DNA from: Acanthaster planci
Taxonomy: Eukaryota; Echinodermata; Asteroidea; Valvatida; Acanthasteridae
Reading direction: 5' to 3'
NCBI RefSeq assembly: GCF_001949145.1
Contig: NW_019091360.1
Span: forward strand, 1,086,529-1,150,528
DNA length: 64,000 nucleotides
The notes under the pieces were generated by a model that saw nothing but the letters and a program-made list of their open reading frames with translations, searched no databases and was not told where the DNA came from. Each line of letters begins with the position of its first letter. The stretch's first letter is position 1. The translations under genes were made by a program, and so were the position numbers. Positions 1-14,200 of the stretch are shown here, piece by piece.

Positions 1-3000
1 AAAATAAACTATGGAAATGAAACGAGTTATCGGAAGAATATCAGCCCCGCTTTAAACAGCTTAACAATCAAGGGTCAAATACGACTTGCGACCACTGTAA
101 CATTGTCTTACAGTGGGCAGAGTTAGGTTGTCATGATTAATGTGTGTAGCCTGGATGACAGCTTTATTTTCACGTATGAAATTTATCACATGGCTCTTTG
201 ATGCACACATGTAAACGTGCACATTAGCTTGATCGGGACATCTTCCCTCTACCCCCATCCACATATCTGTACATTTGCTAGCCAACTGATCTTCTAAGAA
301 GCAGTGTAGGGATTGGGCACACCACCCAGCAAGTCATTGCTCACAACCCCTCCTGACAAGCATTCCCAAGGAGCTGTTCACAAGGCAGAGACTTTCATCC
401 CACCATATGAATGGTAAGCTGTACGCGTGGGGACGGCCGAGATGGAATTTGCGATATATAGCTGCAGCGCCTGGGCTCCTGGGCCCTGCGGGCTGGCAAG
501 GAAATCAAGTCTCGTTAGATCAGCGTTTCGCTTTCCCCCCACGGTGTAGTACAGTGCGAGCAACGTGCGCCTGTACCCGTTGTGTCCTCGGCCCCAGCTG
601 TAATGAGCTGTGTGTGCCACAGAGTGAAGCAACGGAATAATGGATAATAGGGCTTCCAGTTTATCTTGATAACCACACAGTGCTTGGCCAGGTTGGTTTG
701 AAATTTTGTTTCTCCTGCTTGGGTATTTGCAGATATACCCAAGTGGCAATATGAAAATACTGAAAAGTCAATTGTGAAGTGGTCACTCGCCAAAAGCGAC
801 ATTACAGACGTATATTTTGTTAATCAATTTGAAACAGATTTCTTAGATGGGTTCAAATCAAATATCCGGTCGTTAACAGGGGGTCCTGCATATCCCCCAA
901 AAAGTCAGTCCAAAGCCACGGCCGAGGTCTGTTTGAACGGACAAAAATGAAAGCTGGTGAATTCTGTGAAATTCTGTTTCCATTTCTGATTCCAGTACTG
1001 GATGAAAGTTGTATGTTGTTCTTTCCTCTTGGTTGGTTCTTCCTTTATGATTTGTATCTGCATTGTAATGTACATATGGATGCACTTGATATGAATGATC
1101 GTGATCATTCAGCATCTGATCAGTGGGTTTCCCAACTAATCGTTCATTAACCCTAACCCCTTAGGCGCTTTTTGCTAGGGACCTTCCTCAATCCTCAAGA
1201 ATCCTCCAATTTGGGGGTGAAAAAAATTGGATTCTCCCTCAATCCTCTGAAATCCTCCAAAATCCTCCAAAGGGTGAGCCGATAAATTATTTTCATATTT
1301 TCACTCAGTTATATTTGCATTTGAGTTGTGTGTATCAGAACTCTGCTTGACTGTGACATGTGAGTGAACTGCAGACATTGCTGTCAGTGTTTGTCTCCAT
1401 CACCACTCCTTTTACAATTTTCTGTGAAATGTTTTGTGTGTGTGTTCAAATGTTCAGAAATAGAATGCAAATGACAAGAAACTAGTCCAGATTTTGATAA
1501 AAGAGTTGTATCCTGCAATGTGACTTCAAGGTGTCACCAGGTTGCCAGACTATTAGAAGCAGCTGATGTAGAATTCATCCCAACGAGTAGAAAAACAGAT
1601 TTTGACTCCAGCCATGTTCCCGGTGGACTCTGTCTTCCTTGCTCCCTTGTGGAAACTTACTGCGACTTCCTTTCATTCATTGCATTCTCACTTCAACTTT
1701 CTCTACACCAGCAGAACATTTCATTGCCATGCATGGTTGGCTAGTGACCAATCGGTAACTCTGAATGCTAGCAACAGTCAGCCAGCTCACTACTCACATG
1801 GAAGTAGTTACAGAATGAAATGAAATTTCCTCAACTATTCTACAGTCATCAAGGATGTGAGATTACGGTGCCCCAGCCACTTGACTTTTATCAGAGCTCT
1901 GGTATTGTTAAAAGTACAAAGATTACACCATTGGTTATTGTACACAGGTAGAGATTCTGGTACATTCGGGGAAGTTTCCTTCTGAAAAGCAAAATAAAGC
2001 AAAAAAAAAAGTGAATGAGTCATTTTGCAACGTACATGTACCTTCTGACTTTATGATTTTATCTGCATTTTAAATTTACCCAACTTACATGTACTTTGTC
2101 CTTCTGGTGATTCCATTGGTCAAGCGACTTCGCTTCTGTGACAAAATAAGTTGCCTCACTCAAGATACGTTAGATCCCAAAATATGAACGTCATGTCATT
2201 ATTGGTCAATGAGATATAGTGAAAAATTCAGGTCATTCTTTGAAATTAAACTTGCAGGTAATTTGATACCTGATGACATCATTATTATGTCAGGCATATC
2301 TTTTCTTCGGGACTATTCATGCCAAGTTTCAAGTTGATACGTTATGGAGGAGAATCATCCAGGAGAAACATGAGCTTGTACAAAAGCAATAGAGTTTGGG
2401 TGGTGTCTGCAATAGAGGAAGGCGTACATTTACCGTCAGTGAATGAATGTCGGTTACACAGCGTCATCAGCATGCACTATTCACTGCCCGAAGGTGAATT
2501 CATCAGCTGAACAAATGGCATGTATTAATTCAGATGTCTTCTGCTACATGTACCACGATTGCTGGTAAATTTGTAGATTTATCGCTGAGCGGTCTTTGCT
2601 AACTGGCTCACTTTTTTTTTTACCGGTGCAGCATTTCATGGCAAAGTTTGATGTGAATAATTGAATAATGATTATGTGCACACGGAATAATTTTCTGATA
2701 GGCTATTGTGGTGTGGTACAGGATTTCAATTCTGTGCAGATGTAAATGTGGCAGGCCTGCAAGTTAACAGTTATATCTTCAGTTGGAGTATGGTTTTGAT
2801 TAACTCTATTGCTGATTCTGTTTTTCTGTTTGTTTTTTTATGTCAAGGTATTTAATCAGCAATAAGAGGTTTGTCTTGAGAAATGTAAAGAGAAATAATG
2901 TCTTCATAATGCATGCCATCTTCTTTGTACAGAGCCTCTTTGAAAAAGCTTCACATTTTTATGGAATCTTTTAGATTTATACATTCTTGGTCAGTCTCTT

Positions 3001-4055
3001 ATTCCTTATGAAATCGGAACCCTTCAAGTTTCCCTAGTGGTTTTTTATTAATCCAATAGAACAGTGCAATGGAATAATCACATTGATCAATTAATCAAGT
3101 AATCAAATAACAGTTGTAGCCCTAAAGTGTGATGCTTGCAGCACAGCAGGCAAATTCTTCAGCAATCACTTCAAGAGTTCGAGTCCACCAAGAGGGGTTT
3201 AGCCATGTTCTTGTTTGTTTTGTTCTGTGACTCAATCCCCGTTGACCTTCATTTGCAATCTGTAACAATCTGTAATGAAATAGTGTTCTCATCATTGCAT
3301 TCATAAACATACACTCTTTAGACAAATACCTTGACATGGTTTATAATGTGCTTGAGATTTTATACTACATTGTAGAAGCACCTGACATCTTCTTAATAAT
3401 GTCTCTTTGAATGGAGCAGTGTGTCACAAGGGCTGTTTGCATACATAAACTGGACCCACTGTGCAGTGTCTGGACAAAAGTATCAATTATATGGTCTAGA
3501 CTTGCTGTGGCCCTTTAAATGGTTTGGATACAGACTTTGCCACCTGAGGTCATGTCTGTGTAGTGACCTTCAAGTAGGGGTGACCTGACCCTTGGTCTTG
3601 GTAGCTCCAAGACTCAACCAGCTTGTTTCATGTGTTTTATTTTCATTTGAAAAGAGATCAATTGGGATTTAAAGGGGCAGGCAAGCTTCTTTCAGTTCCC
3701 CTGAGGTTGTTTAGATTGTGGTATAAAAGGTTGTGTAAACTGGGACGCTGAAATACTATTTTGCTTTTTCAGTCTTTTACGGGATCGGTAGCACTGTGTC
3801 TGCTGACAGTGCCATTAACTGGTTATATTATGCAATTGTTTACAACTGCTCTGCAGGTAGGATGGGCTACTACATGTGAATCTGCCTACAGCTGTGTTCG
3901 TATTCCAATACGAACACAGCTCTAACAGCTTGTTCCCACTTGATCCACCAATTGGGGGATCTGATCCACCTTTTGTCAAATTGCCGCAGAGACTGTTGTC
4001 CATTGAGAAAACAAGCCTTTTGCGAGTTTAATTTGAATAAAATCTGGTACACTGA
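1..4055. other. Non-coding, probable UBE2E 5' intron or flank
   Basis: No exon of a recognisable gene was found on either strand. A GC-richer patch at about 415-640 has no coding pattern. Bases 1185-1275 carry a short direct repetition of the word AATCCTCCAA. Placing this inside a UBE2E intron is inference from the missing 5' exons. Confidence 0.5.
3890..3921. repeat. Perfect 15-bp inverted repeat (hairpin)
   Basis: AGCTGTGTTCGTATT and its exact reverse complement are separated only by CC. No element was recognised around it. Confidence 0.85.
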
Positions 4056-4340
4056 ATTCTTTACTTTCACGTGAACATAACAATTTGATTTCTCCATACT
4101 AAAGACACTGCTACTATACCGCACGATTCGGAGCAAGATTTTGCTCCGAATCATAAGAGACATAATTACATACAAGATGTCATTTACTAGGTTTTCAAGG
4201 GACAAGAAGTGTACAAAGGAACCAGTTCATTCCAGAGATGGTGGTCGCTAGGCAAAAGCTTGCCCCAAATCATCAGGTATAGCAACAGTGTCTTTAGTCT
4301 GGGGAATTCAACTCGTTATGTTTATGTGTACCTGAAAATG
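4056..4340. repeat. Foldback element with a nested hairpin
   Basis: A left arm at about 4056-4142 is an imperfect reverse complement of a right arm at about 4258-4340. Shared words include GGTATAG, ACAGTGTCTTTAGT and GTTATGTT. Inside the left arm, GATTCGGAGCAA is followed after four bases by its exact reverse complement (4124-4151). The middle shows no coding potential. It looks like a degenerate non-autonomous DNA element. Confidence 0.7.
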
Positions 4341-4433
4341 TTCAAGTGTAACTCGTGAAAGGCTCATCAAATCCAGTGCGGATAGCCTTACACTGTCTAA
4401 ATCGTCAAGTGTCGATATTCAGTTGTTAGTTTT

Positions 4434-4454
4434 ACATGCACATGTACATGTACC
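4434..4454. repeat. TACATGTA-type low-complexity cluster
   Basis: Overlapping copies of the ACATGTACATGTAC word. Similar clusters are at 16525-16590, 19455-19490 and 22978-23030. Confidence 0.7.
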
Positions 4455-5030
4455 TTCCGCCGCAGTAAGTTTTGATAGTGTGAATTATATCGTGGAAGAA
4501 ATATATGCACATTGTTTCATGTCACAGGAAAGTTGGACGGTCACTGCACTGTCAAATTTACATTTTGATTGCTTGCATTCTGTTAGCAGGTCAGTGGGTC
4601 AGAGCATGGAGGGTGTGTTCCTTCCTCCATGGTCAGAGCATACCCAGATTTTATTTCCTGTGTATGCACCCATACACATCGTACATGTACATATGTCAGA
4701 GGTGCAAAATGGACAACAAACAGTTTATGCTTCCCTAATGCCACATCCCATGTCAGATCATAAGGTCAAAAGGAGGGCATCCTGTTAAGTTTCCTAGAAG
4801 ACATGCCATGGCAAGTTTCATGAGACCAGGGAACTTTCAGCTGCTCACAAGAAATCCAAGTGCAAGCGCACGAAAGAATAACCTTGATGTAATGTTAACA
4901 AGCACTTGCAGTAACTTCTTTTTTTTTTTAGCTTTGATGGAGGGGTGGTGAAAATTTAAGGCAATTAGAGGAATCAAAGCAGACTTGCTGAAGGTGTAGG
5001 AGAAAAACCTCACTTGTAGCCAGAATAGGA

Positions 5031-5205
5031 CTACAATCTTGGACGAATTTGTTGGGGTACTTGGCAATAGCCATACATGTACGTTCTCCACCCCGTCCCC
5101 TCCCCCAGTCAATGTTGTCATGTCCAGCCAGAGCGCAGACTGCGCGCATAGATGCAACATTGAAAGGGGGTCTGGAGGCCCAACGAGATGTGTCCGGGAA
5201 CCCAA
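5031..5205 (+). mobile_element. MITE-like repeat, copy 1
   Basis: It begins CTACAATCTTGGAC and shares ordered blocks with the copy at 33559-33730: TTGTTGGG, GGCAATAGCCATAC, GTCAATG, GATGCAACATTGA and AACGAGAT. The right terminal repeat has decayed here. It has no coding capacity. Confidence 0.75.
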
Positions 5206-8054
5206 CCACCACAGGGAAGCTGTTGCATCAGATTTGCTGTAATACTGAAACACAACTAGCGGCACCTTGTCAACCGTGTCCCAATCAATAGTGGGGAAAA
5301 ATATGGGAGGATAGACATTTGACCTGCTACTATAAAAGTGCGAGATTAAATGAAGCTGCTGATAGAATCAATGCAAACTTGACTTTGTTTTGCATCTCGT
5401 ACTGAAGTATGAGAAATTGTCTCTAGTTTGCCCATAATTAACTTTTTTTTTCAGTAACTTCAGTTCAAAAGGTCATCAAAATAATTGCACTCTGAAAAGA
5501 ACATTTTTAACATTCACACCTTTCTTACACTGGAACAGCTCCGCAAATGACTAGCGATGGTTTTGCCATGGTCTATGGATTCATGTACATGTTTACAGTT
5601 TGCATGTGTCATGAACACTTAAGTAAGCTTAACTGGTCTCAATTTAAACTGACTACTACATGTTTATTGCGCTGAGCATTCAGGTTACATGTACAGGTAC
5701 GGTAAGTATGTTGTAGGTTACATGTGGTGAATGGTACCGATGTGGTAGAGATGCTAAAAGCATTTCTGGTGAGTTGATATTTTTGGTGCCATCTGTCTGC
5801 TGAAGTCAGTTATACATTATGTAGTTGACAGTATAGCTCTACATTAGTTTATTGCATGGTGTACAGCATTTGCTGCACTGCCCACTGGGAAATTGTCATG
5901 AATGAGTGTGACTTACCGTAAGAGTCTGAATGATTGCTGACACTCTTGATGTGCAATGCGCTAGAAATGGAAATATATAAATACATGAATGGGATGACCC
6001 CCATGTGTAAGCAGTCATTGAACCCAGGTCAAACTTTGCACTGATCTTTTCTTTTCATACGGCTACGTCAGCCACCCACACTGGCTATTTAGATCGTATT
6101 TCCATTGCTAATTTGCTTTTTCCCTTTTTCCCCCAAAGAGCAATATTTGAGAGAAACAAGGATTTCTGTCAATTTCAATTTCGATGTCATTTGTACTCGT
6201 CAAGGTACTGCACAGATTTATTTGGAAGCACATTCACCTAGCATATAATATAAAAACACTGCTTGGTGAAATTGAAACTTGGTACAAATTTGACTCTAAC
6301 CAACTCTTAATTGTTTTCAATTACATCCTTTTTACAAAGACACTTACATTTTTCGTGCATTTCCATATTGAATAATCTCTCAGTTCTTAATGAAAGATTG
6401 TTATCAAGTAGAACACATAATTCAGTCCTCCATTATTTGAACCATATATACAACCTAAATTAGTACATGTAGTTTTTTGCATGTGAGGAATTTATACATG
6501 TGCCTGAAGTGTTGCCTGTAACTAAAACAATACTGACAACAGTCAATTGTATAAATATTTAGAGCACAGGGCTATGCCTGCTATTCAAATATTTGGATAT
6601 TCGGTCATTTACTGAAAATTCAAATATTTATTTTTGAAATCAAATATTCAGAGGTGAAAATCAGTTAAATTATAAAATAAAAAAGTGAACGTTTAATTAT
6701 TTGGCTAAAATAACATTCTAAAAACATTTATTCAAGATTTTACGAGTAAACTTAAAGGTACCTAATAACCCAGGAATATCGTAAAAAAGTGACTTTTCCT
6801 TGAAGTTTTTCATTTTAAAATTTTTGTAACAAGATCATTATCATGTGAATATTTCTGTTTTGTGTGAAATTCAAAATTCAAATCATATGGAAGGTGAAAT
6901 ATTCAAACATTCAATTACTTGAATTGACATTTATGAAACTGCATATATCTGCTAGGTTTCCTTTGCCTTTTTCATGTTAAATGAAGCATGTTGCCTTGGT
7001 TCAGTGATCTCATAGAGTGTAAAACCCGCACTCCAAACAATATAAAACCCATATTGGCAATGTCCGTTTAGAATATCACTCACAAAATGCAATTGTGATC
7101 GCAAACGAGGCTACACCAATAAACAAGCACAGTTGCAGTTCAATGCACAAGGCTTCATTCACCCTCCACTTTGCTTGCCTCTGTTTCTTTTTGTATGGAT
7201 GAGATCTCTTGACACAAAAGCAACTGTGGGTCATCACCAACACTAGGCTTAATGAGGTCTTGTGCAGATACTGCCTGATGTATTGGCCTTTATTTGGGTA
7301 CAGAATCCCTTTGTCATTTCCATTATTTGCAGATCAACATTCAAAATTTGCAGCATATGTAAAATATTGGTGAGGGCCAGAAGAGAATAAAATTATGGTA
7401 TACTACGTTACATTCTAGGCTAGCCTATTTGTGTTATTGAAAATTAGATTGTATTAAACTGTTTTATAACACAGTAGTTTATTTCTCTTGTGGTGTAATA
7501 TGGCTCAATACCTTATTGCCCGGTCGAGTGTGTTTAGTTTTCTGTAATACAACATTCATGTAACAGCTGATCCTGAACATCTGCTTGTGACATTAAGTTA
7601 TGAAAAAGGTCAGTAAAGGTAACAGGAAAACCTTCGTTGCATGAAACTTTATATGTAGAATTGTTGTTTGGTTGTATACCCAGACTGGTTAACCTGTCCT
7701 ATCGGATCAGAAGGAACCTAGAAAGTATCACTTTTTTCCTAAGTGACTGAGGGTCTGTGATGTAAATTTTATATAGGAGCATGTTTCATGCAATGTTCTA
7801 CCGATACTTCAAATGTCAGAAAACTCTCTGACATCCGGTTTTGGTTGCTGTAGTTGAAAGCTGCACTTTCTTCAACATTTAAATATTTCAGTGCTTTTGC
7901 TTACAAGTAAGGGTGGTGTTGCTGTACTGTCATTACCAGAAGACACTTTACACTTCAGGGTTCTCTGTTTATATTAGGAACCCAAAATTCTCTCACTAAA
8001 AATATGTATGAGAAAAACTGGTCACTGATTTACTTCTGTTAACTGAAATGATGA
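5206..8054. other. Non-coding, AT-rich
   Basis: No exon was recognised. Bases 6585-6930 are AT-rich with repeated ATTCAAATATT and CAAATATTC words. They occur in opposite orientation at the two ends, suggesting an eroded element. TACATGTA words are scattered through the stretch. Confidence 0.5.
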
Positions 8055-8205
8055 AAAGTCACCGAAGTAAACCAATTTAATTATTGCATATTATCCAAAA
8101 TGTGGGCAAAAGTGCAGAAATGTAGCTGTAACACTGAGGTTTCTGCCTTGGATGACATCATAGCTTTGCTCATGAATATGCAAATTAATGAAATTCGTGT
8201 AAGAT
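8055..8205 (+). repeat. Dispersed repeat, copy 1 (CTCATGAATATGCAAATTA core)
   Basis: The core GATGACATCATAG, TTGCTCATGAATA and AAATT recurs in the same order and orientation at 15165-15290. The upstream part is only loosely similar (AGTCACCGAAG against AATCACCAAAG), so the outer limits are approximate. Confidence 0.55.
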
Positions 8206-11200
8206 AACAGGCATCAAAATGGGTTTAAATGACTCAACTAAGTTGAAAATTGGATTTAACGGAGGAAGGAGACTTGCAAGAAATGCATTAAAACGTTACA
8301 TTACATGGCCCCCGTATGTAACATTTTCCCCCAGTGTAAGATGTTATTGTAAAAAGAAACTGTATTCATGTACCTGGCTTTCCTTCAGTAAAAACTTAGG
8401 TAAGTGCCAAAAATTTGCTCCTGATTTTATATGAAATGGATGAAGATTGATCACAGTAAGTGGCATGTTCCATTCAGGTAGATGTTTGGACTTGTCCATG
8501 TGTAGTGACAAATCTCTTACACATGTACAATTTGCAGGGGCATGCACTAAGCCCCATCAATGTTGATTGACGGCTGATAGAATGACTTGCCTGTTTGCCC
8601 AATTGTCCATTGTCTACATCAGCTCCGATGTTTGCAGTGGGGTTTTTTTTGAGCAAAGCTCAGTTTTGGTGGGAGTCGGAATGGATTACCCCTTGTTCCC
8701 CACATCCCCGACTTTGCAATGTTGTATGCACATATATGTAGATGTCCATTGAAACTGCTAGTTCCAACAACAATCAAGATTGTTTTTCACTATATTTGCA
8801 ACAAGACATTCAAGTCACAAACAGACAAGCTTTAAGGGGAGAAATCTTTTCTCAATGGAGAATCCTTGAAAGAGACTCTGACACACGCAAACCCTGAATT
8901 GACGTCAGTGTTTTCACATTTGTACAATATTACTTGCATTTTTGACTTAAAAAGGGAGCCAAAATCAATAGCTTTAACCAAAAAACGCCATTTTTGACCT
9001 TTTGAAAAATTGCCTTTAAAAGGAATTTTCTTTTTTATGTCTTTAATATGGTACTTCATGTCAGGGAGGAGTTTCTGCAGCTTTTAAGATTTCACAAGGA
9101 TTCCACATGTCATACATGCCCAATCTTGCGAGGAAGAGCCCATTTGCGCTCATTTATGTGATATTTCTTCCAGCTATCTGCCAATTAAACCCTTTTTTTT
9201 GTCTGTGGAGGGTTGAAAAGAGCCCTGTTTCTCCCCTGCACCTGCCATACAGGGCCAAGCGCCCATGGGTACCCAATCCTGCCCCCTGGGTCTGGCCCTG
9301 GCAAAGCTACCAAGTAGCTGGGGGACAATGGCATCCCAACCTGGGCGGGGACATAAGCATTGTGTTCAGGTTCAGTGAATAGATGTAGGGGATTTGGAGT
9401 CTGGTTTGTAAACAGGCCTTGGACCTTTTTTGGTTTTGTCTCTCTCTCGGTTTTTTTTTTTTTTTGGTATTGCAGACTGCAGTATGTAGAAGGTTGGATG
9501 TGCCAATTTGGTTGCTGGGAAATAAATTTGCAGAATTGTGAAATATAGATTAAGCCTGGATACTTCGTTTTATCTCTTCTCCTTCCAAAAGGCTAGATTT
9601 TGCACAAAAGACAACACTGTCATGTGTGTTTTGTCACTTTTGGTTGAAACATATTTTTAAGTTATCCAAACTTTTTCTTCACAAAATTCCATTCTTGGAC
9701 CATTTTTCTGAAAAAATTAAACAATCATTTTCTGTATGTTTCCTCTTTCTGTGAAAACATGAGTTTTCTCAGTAGCTGAGTTCAATTTATTACTTCGTTT
9801 CCACAAAAGACCTCTCCCAAAACCCAAAGATTAGGTAATCTGTTTTTATTTGGTTTTTGTTGAAAAATACAGTCCTCACTCACCCATTCTTCGCATTTTT
9901 CAAATTCATCTTGTTTCATACAGTAGTAAACAAAAATGTTGATTACTAGTTACAGAATTTTCAGTGTAATGTTTAAATACTCTTCCATTAACAGACCCGT
10001 CATTCGTACAGTTAATTTGTTGGATCTACGTGCCAGGTTCGAGCCGGGAAATTGTAAGCACTGGAAGCAGTCATCATCCTGAAGTTTGGTACACATTTCT
10101 ACAGTTGCTTTTATATTTATGCAGTGCCAAGGACAATTTTTCTTGCTTGTAGCTGAAAATGATAGTCAGAATTTCTTTATTGCCATTCGACAACAAAGAC
10201 GACTGACAGCTGACCCTGCTTTTTTGTAATCTTTACAATTTTTAGTCGAAAATGCCAGCAAGCATGTGCATTTTTGGATAGTCTGTGTCAGTGTGTGAAT
10301 GTACCTGATAGCATTGCCCCTTTTCACAAGGTTGGTCAGCAATTAACTGCAGTCATTTTTTTGTAAGGATATTTGCAGGCAGGCTTGATGAAATTACTGG
10401 GTTCAGTCAAAGTTACGGATGAGGTAATTTATATCAGTCAGTGCATACATAAATGTAAGTCTGTCCTTGCTGTCATGCGCTGTTGATTTTGGTTGGGCAT
10501 CACTGGAGGCTTTGCTGTACAGAAAAATCAAAAAAAAGTCCAGACAAGCTGTGGTTGTGTGTTCTCTGATCGGGCAGGCACCCAGCCCCCACTCCTTGGC
10601 CCTCATTTGTATGCATTCAATCTGATCATATCTGTGCGGATTCAATTTGTTGGCAGACAGGGAGCTGCGTACAGCCGCTGTGGCAGAGCATGTTCCCGCG
10701 ACAACATGTATGTCATGTTTCCAATGAAGTGGGTTATTGAGTCTCTAACGATGACATTTTATGGGCTTGTAAATCACCGCCAGGGGCTCCTTGGTTTGTA
10801 TGCTCTGTATTTTTTTTTCCCCTGTCGTCTGATAAGGTGTTTGAGTGATGGCTTATTTGTTGACTGTGATTCTAAGGAAAATTGAATTCTTGGTTCCCTT
10901 TTTTTATTGTGGAGAGACAGTTTGTCTCCATCGTTGGAGCATATCTGACCCTAAGAAGAAAGAAATTAAGCGTTGAAAAGGTTCAGGTTAAAGGGTATAC
11001 CAATAAAAAATGTCTGTAAAAAAGTTGAGCCAGAATAGATATGTAGTTCAAGGAGGGTTTCTGTGAGGTAATATGTTGTGAGGTTAGCCGTTAAATAGCC
11101 GTTGTGATATTAGAGATGCTAAGCTGAGGAGTAGGCAATAAGTGTGTGTGAAGTAATCATGCAAAATGTTCAATTACATCTTGACCTTCAGACTCTGACC

Positions 11201-14200
11201 AATCATTGGGCTGCCTTTTGCACTTGCCAGTGTGATTGGCCCATCAACAGCTCAGCTGTTGTCTCTCACCAACAGCATAAATGAGCTGGTATGAGTCAGA
11301 AAATTGGCATTTGCACTGGCTTCTCTGAGTGGATGATACATGTACTCGGACTATTGAAATGTAGGGAAACAGCTTTTTCCATCCATTCAAAAGTTCACGG
11401 GAAACTGCGTTATTCTAAGTGCATATGCACTTTGGAATTCTTTTGAAAAAAAAAGGGGTATTTGGGTTCATTCTTGTGTACATTAAATACAAGTGTTTTT
11501 ATATCCAGTGTAAGTCTGCTTCTTGTGTTTGTTCATGCATACATGTAATTGTTTCATACAGGCTTGTTTCACATTGATGCAAGTGTATCTCATGAGAATT
11601 GGCATACATGTACATATTTCAACTGCCTCAGTGTTCTTACTGATACAGGACAGGATTGAGAATTAATTTCTATGGCTCTCTGTTTGAAGGACTTCATTTT
11701 CTTCTGGTATGCGTAATTAATAACTAAATATTGAACTGCTTCAAAGAACTATGGGGGTTGATGGACGTGTAAAACGTGTAAATTCTCCCAAGCCTAGTTC
11801 GGAAAACCCAGCTCTATTTCTCAAAACTACTGGCGAATCACCCCATACCCTTGGCCATAAAGAGCAAGGTTTTTTGAGCTCTTCCGGTCCCTCTTCCCTC
11901 TTGTGCACTGTTTTGTTTAGTTCAGCACTGCATCCATAGCACAACCACCCTTGGTGATGGAAGTACAATATGACTGGAGGTCCCAAATAGCTTTCTGCTC
12001 AGTGTGGAGGGATAAGAGGTGGCATGGTTGGGCATGGCAGTGATAGTCTTTGGGTCAAACTCTTCATGCTCAGGGGTATATTGCGTGTTTAGCACAGATG
12101 CATCAAATTTAGTCAGACTGCACCAACATGGCGTTCATTTCCTGCAGAGTGTGAATTTGGGTTGATGTAGGATTCAACTCGGCAACAGTTGCCAAGGTGT
12201 AATAGAGAGGTACTTGTACATTGTCTAGTCTTTGGGATTTGACATTGTTCATCGACTCTGTAGACATTTTCACAAGTCATTAGTCAAGAAAATGAGCCAA
12301 GCTGCAAACACTGGACCAACTATCAGAATGTGTCAAAGACCACAGATTTAATGTCTGGGGTACATGTATTTGCATGCAGATTTGGCAAATAATCCTGGAG
12401 GACGTTCCATGTTGACTTCTGTATTTTGTCCAGTCAGTGATAGCTGACAGCCCTTCCAGTGGTGTTATTTTTCTGACAGTGACTCCCATTGGCTGGCACA
12501 AAATTTGGGTGAAAATTGTGGACAAATTCAATGTATACATACATATTACACACTGGTTCAGTGCAGGTTAGCAGTGAATAGATGGTACTCAGTCCAGGAG
12601 ATACCAGCTATCAAGTGCAAACTGCATTTCCCTCTAGTGGAAACTGGTAATCTTGTTTTTTTGGCCGACCATATCTGGCCAAGAGCTTTGACTGGGCTAT
12701 AGCAGGATGTGATTTAACCCATAATGACAGTATTTAGACATGGGGGGAGAGATCATTTTGACCTGATGGCGGAATGCTTGTGTCATTGAAATTTGTGGAC
12801 ATGTTTGGCTGCAAAATTAGACTTGCAGCATACATGTATGTGATGAATAACGACTGCAAGCAGTTACACTAGAGAAAGTTCAAAAGGCATTCTGACCGTT
12901 GGGAAAACTTGATATGCTTGCACAGTTTATACCCCTTATGATATTGTTATAAACATTTCTATGTTTTAAAGAGTAGCTGTAATCATTTTTTGTCTATTAT
13001 GCTGAGTATTTACATTTATTTATTTATTCATGAGCAAAACTGTGATGTCATCCCAGGAAGAAAGTCTAAATGTTACATTGGTTTAGTGTACAAAAATTCC
13101 TGCATTTTTGTGGAATTTGCAAGACTAAATTTTATCAACTGGTTGTTTATGTGCATAGCAATATGTGAGCACCAGTGCTTTTCTCAGAAATGTTTTCAGC
13201 AAGTAAATTCTGGGTTCATAATTTTAATAGAAGAACCTATGTAATTAACTATGTCTTCCCTGGTTGACACAGCAAGAGTGCCCTCACTTATCCAGGAAAG
13301 CATAGATAATTTGAAGTGTTTAAAAAAGTGCACTTTTTAGTGCATTTAACCAACTTAGAGTGTAAAAGAGTGATCATACGTTGAAGAGAAGTACAAAGTT
13401 GCAGAAAAAATTGTCTAAGAAAAATTCATTGCATCTAATCTTTAAATCTCAGAAGTAACATTAAGCCAGCTATAATATGATAACAAAGTGCAAGGACAGA
13501 TTCACGTGTAGTTCAGTTTTTCCTGAAGGGGAAACTACCTTTTTTATCTGTGTGGCTAGGTGATGATGAATCTAATGTTACAGTGCTGGTTGACCTCTTG
13601 CCAACTTGTTCAAATGTTTTTGCCCGTCAGCCAGCCAAGGTTTAGTCCTGGATCCAGGAGTGTGCCAGTTGCATTTGCCATCACCATAACTCTCTCAGGC
13701 CTCGGCAACATTTGAGAAGTTGCTCTGGGATTTTTTTGGTGGGGGGGATTTAAAGTTATGTGAAATCACGTTTGTATCAAGCTTTTCCTTGTGTTCATTG
13801 TGACAGAAGCTTATATCCAGCTGTCAAGTTCTGTTTTGAAAAGATGCACTTGTCTGTTTTGAATTGCCAGTAATCTAGTAGTCAAGTCCCTTGATGGTTC
13901 ATCACTGATTTCATTTGAAATGTCAAACAGTTGTTTTCAGGGAACAAAGTTAGCCACTGAATTGTTTAGTGTGTGAAATAAACATAAGCCTTCACAATGT
14001 TTGATTTTCAGCACTTTGTACAGAAATTTAGGTTACTTACGAGGTCTGGGTCTTTCCAGCAAACAAACTGTAGGTTTGCTAACTTCCCAAACATTTTTCC
14101 ATTTTGAAGTGAGAAATGAGCACCTCAGCTGGCATAAATCAGGGTGTGGCTGTACATTTCACCACAGCTCACCATTCTTAACCACTTGATAAAAAGGATG

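Noticed and set aside
3160-3240. B-box-like AGAGTTCGAGTCCACC
   Set aside because: No A box at the right distance and no match to the SINE families here.
4837-5265. 142-codon open frame on the - strand
   Set aside because: It overlaps the MITE copy at 5031-5205, runs through a T/A homopolymer and has no protein family pattern.
10493-10885. 130-codon open frame on the + strand
   Set aside because: No conserved motif, no start context, and it includes T-rich low-complexity sequence.
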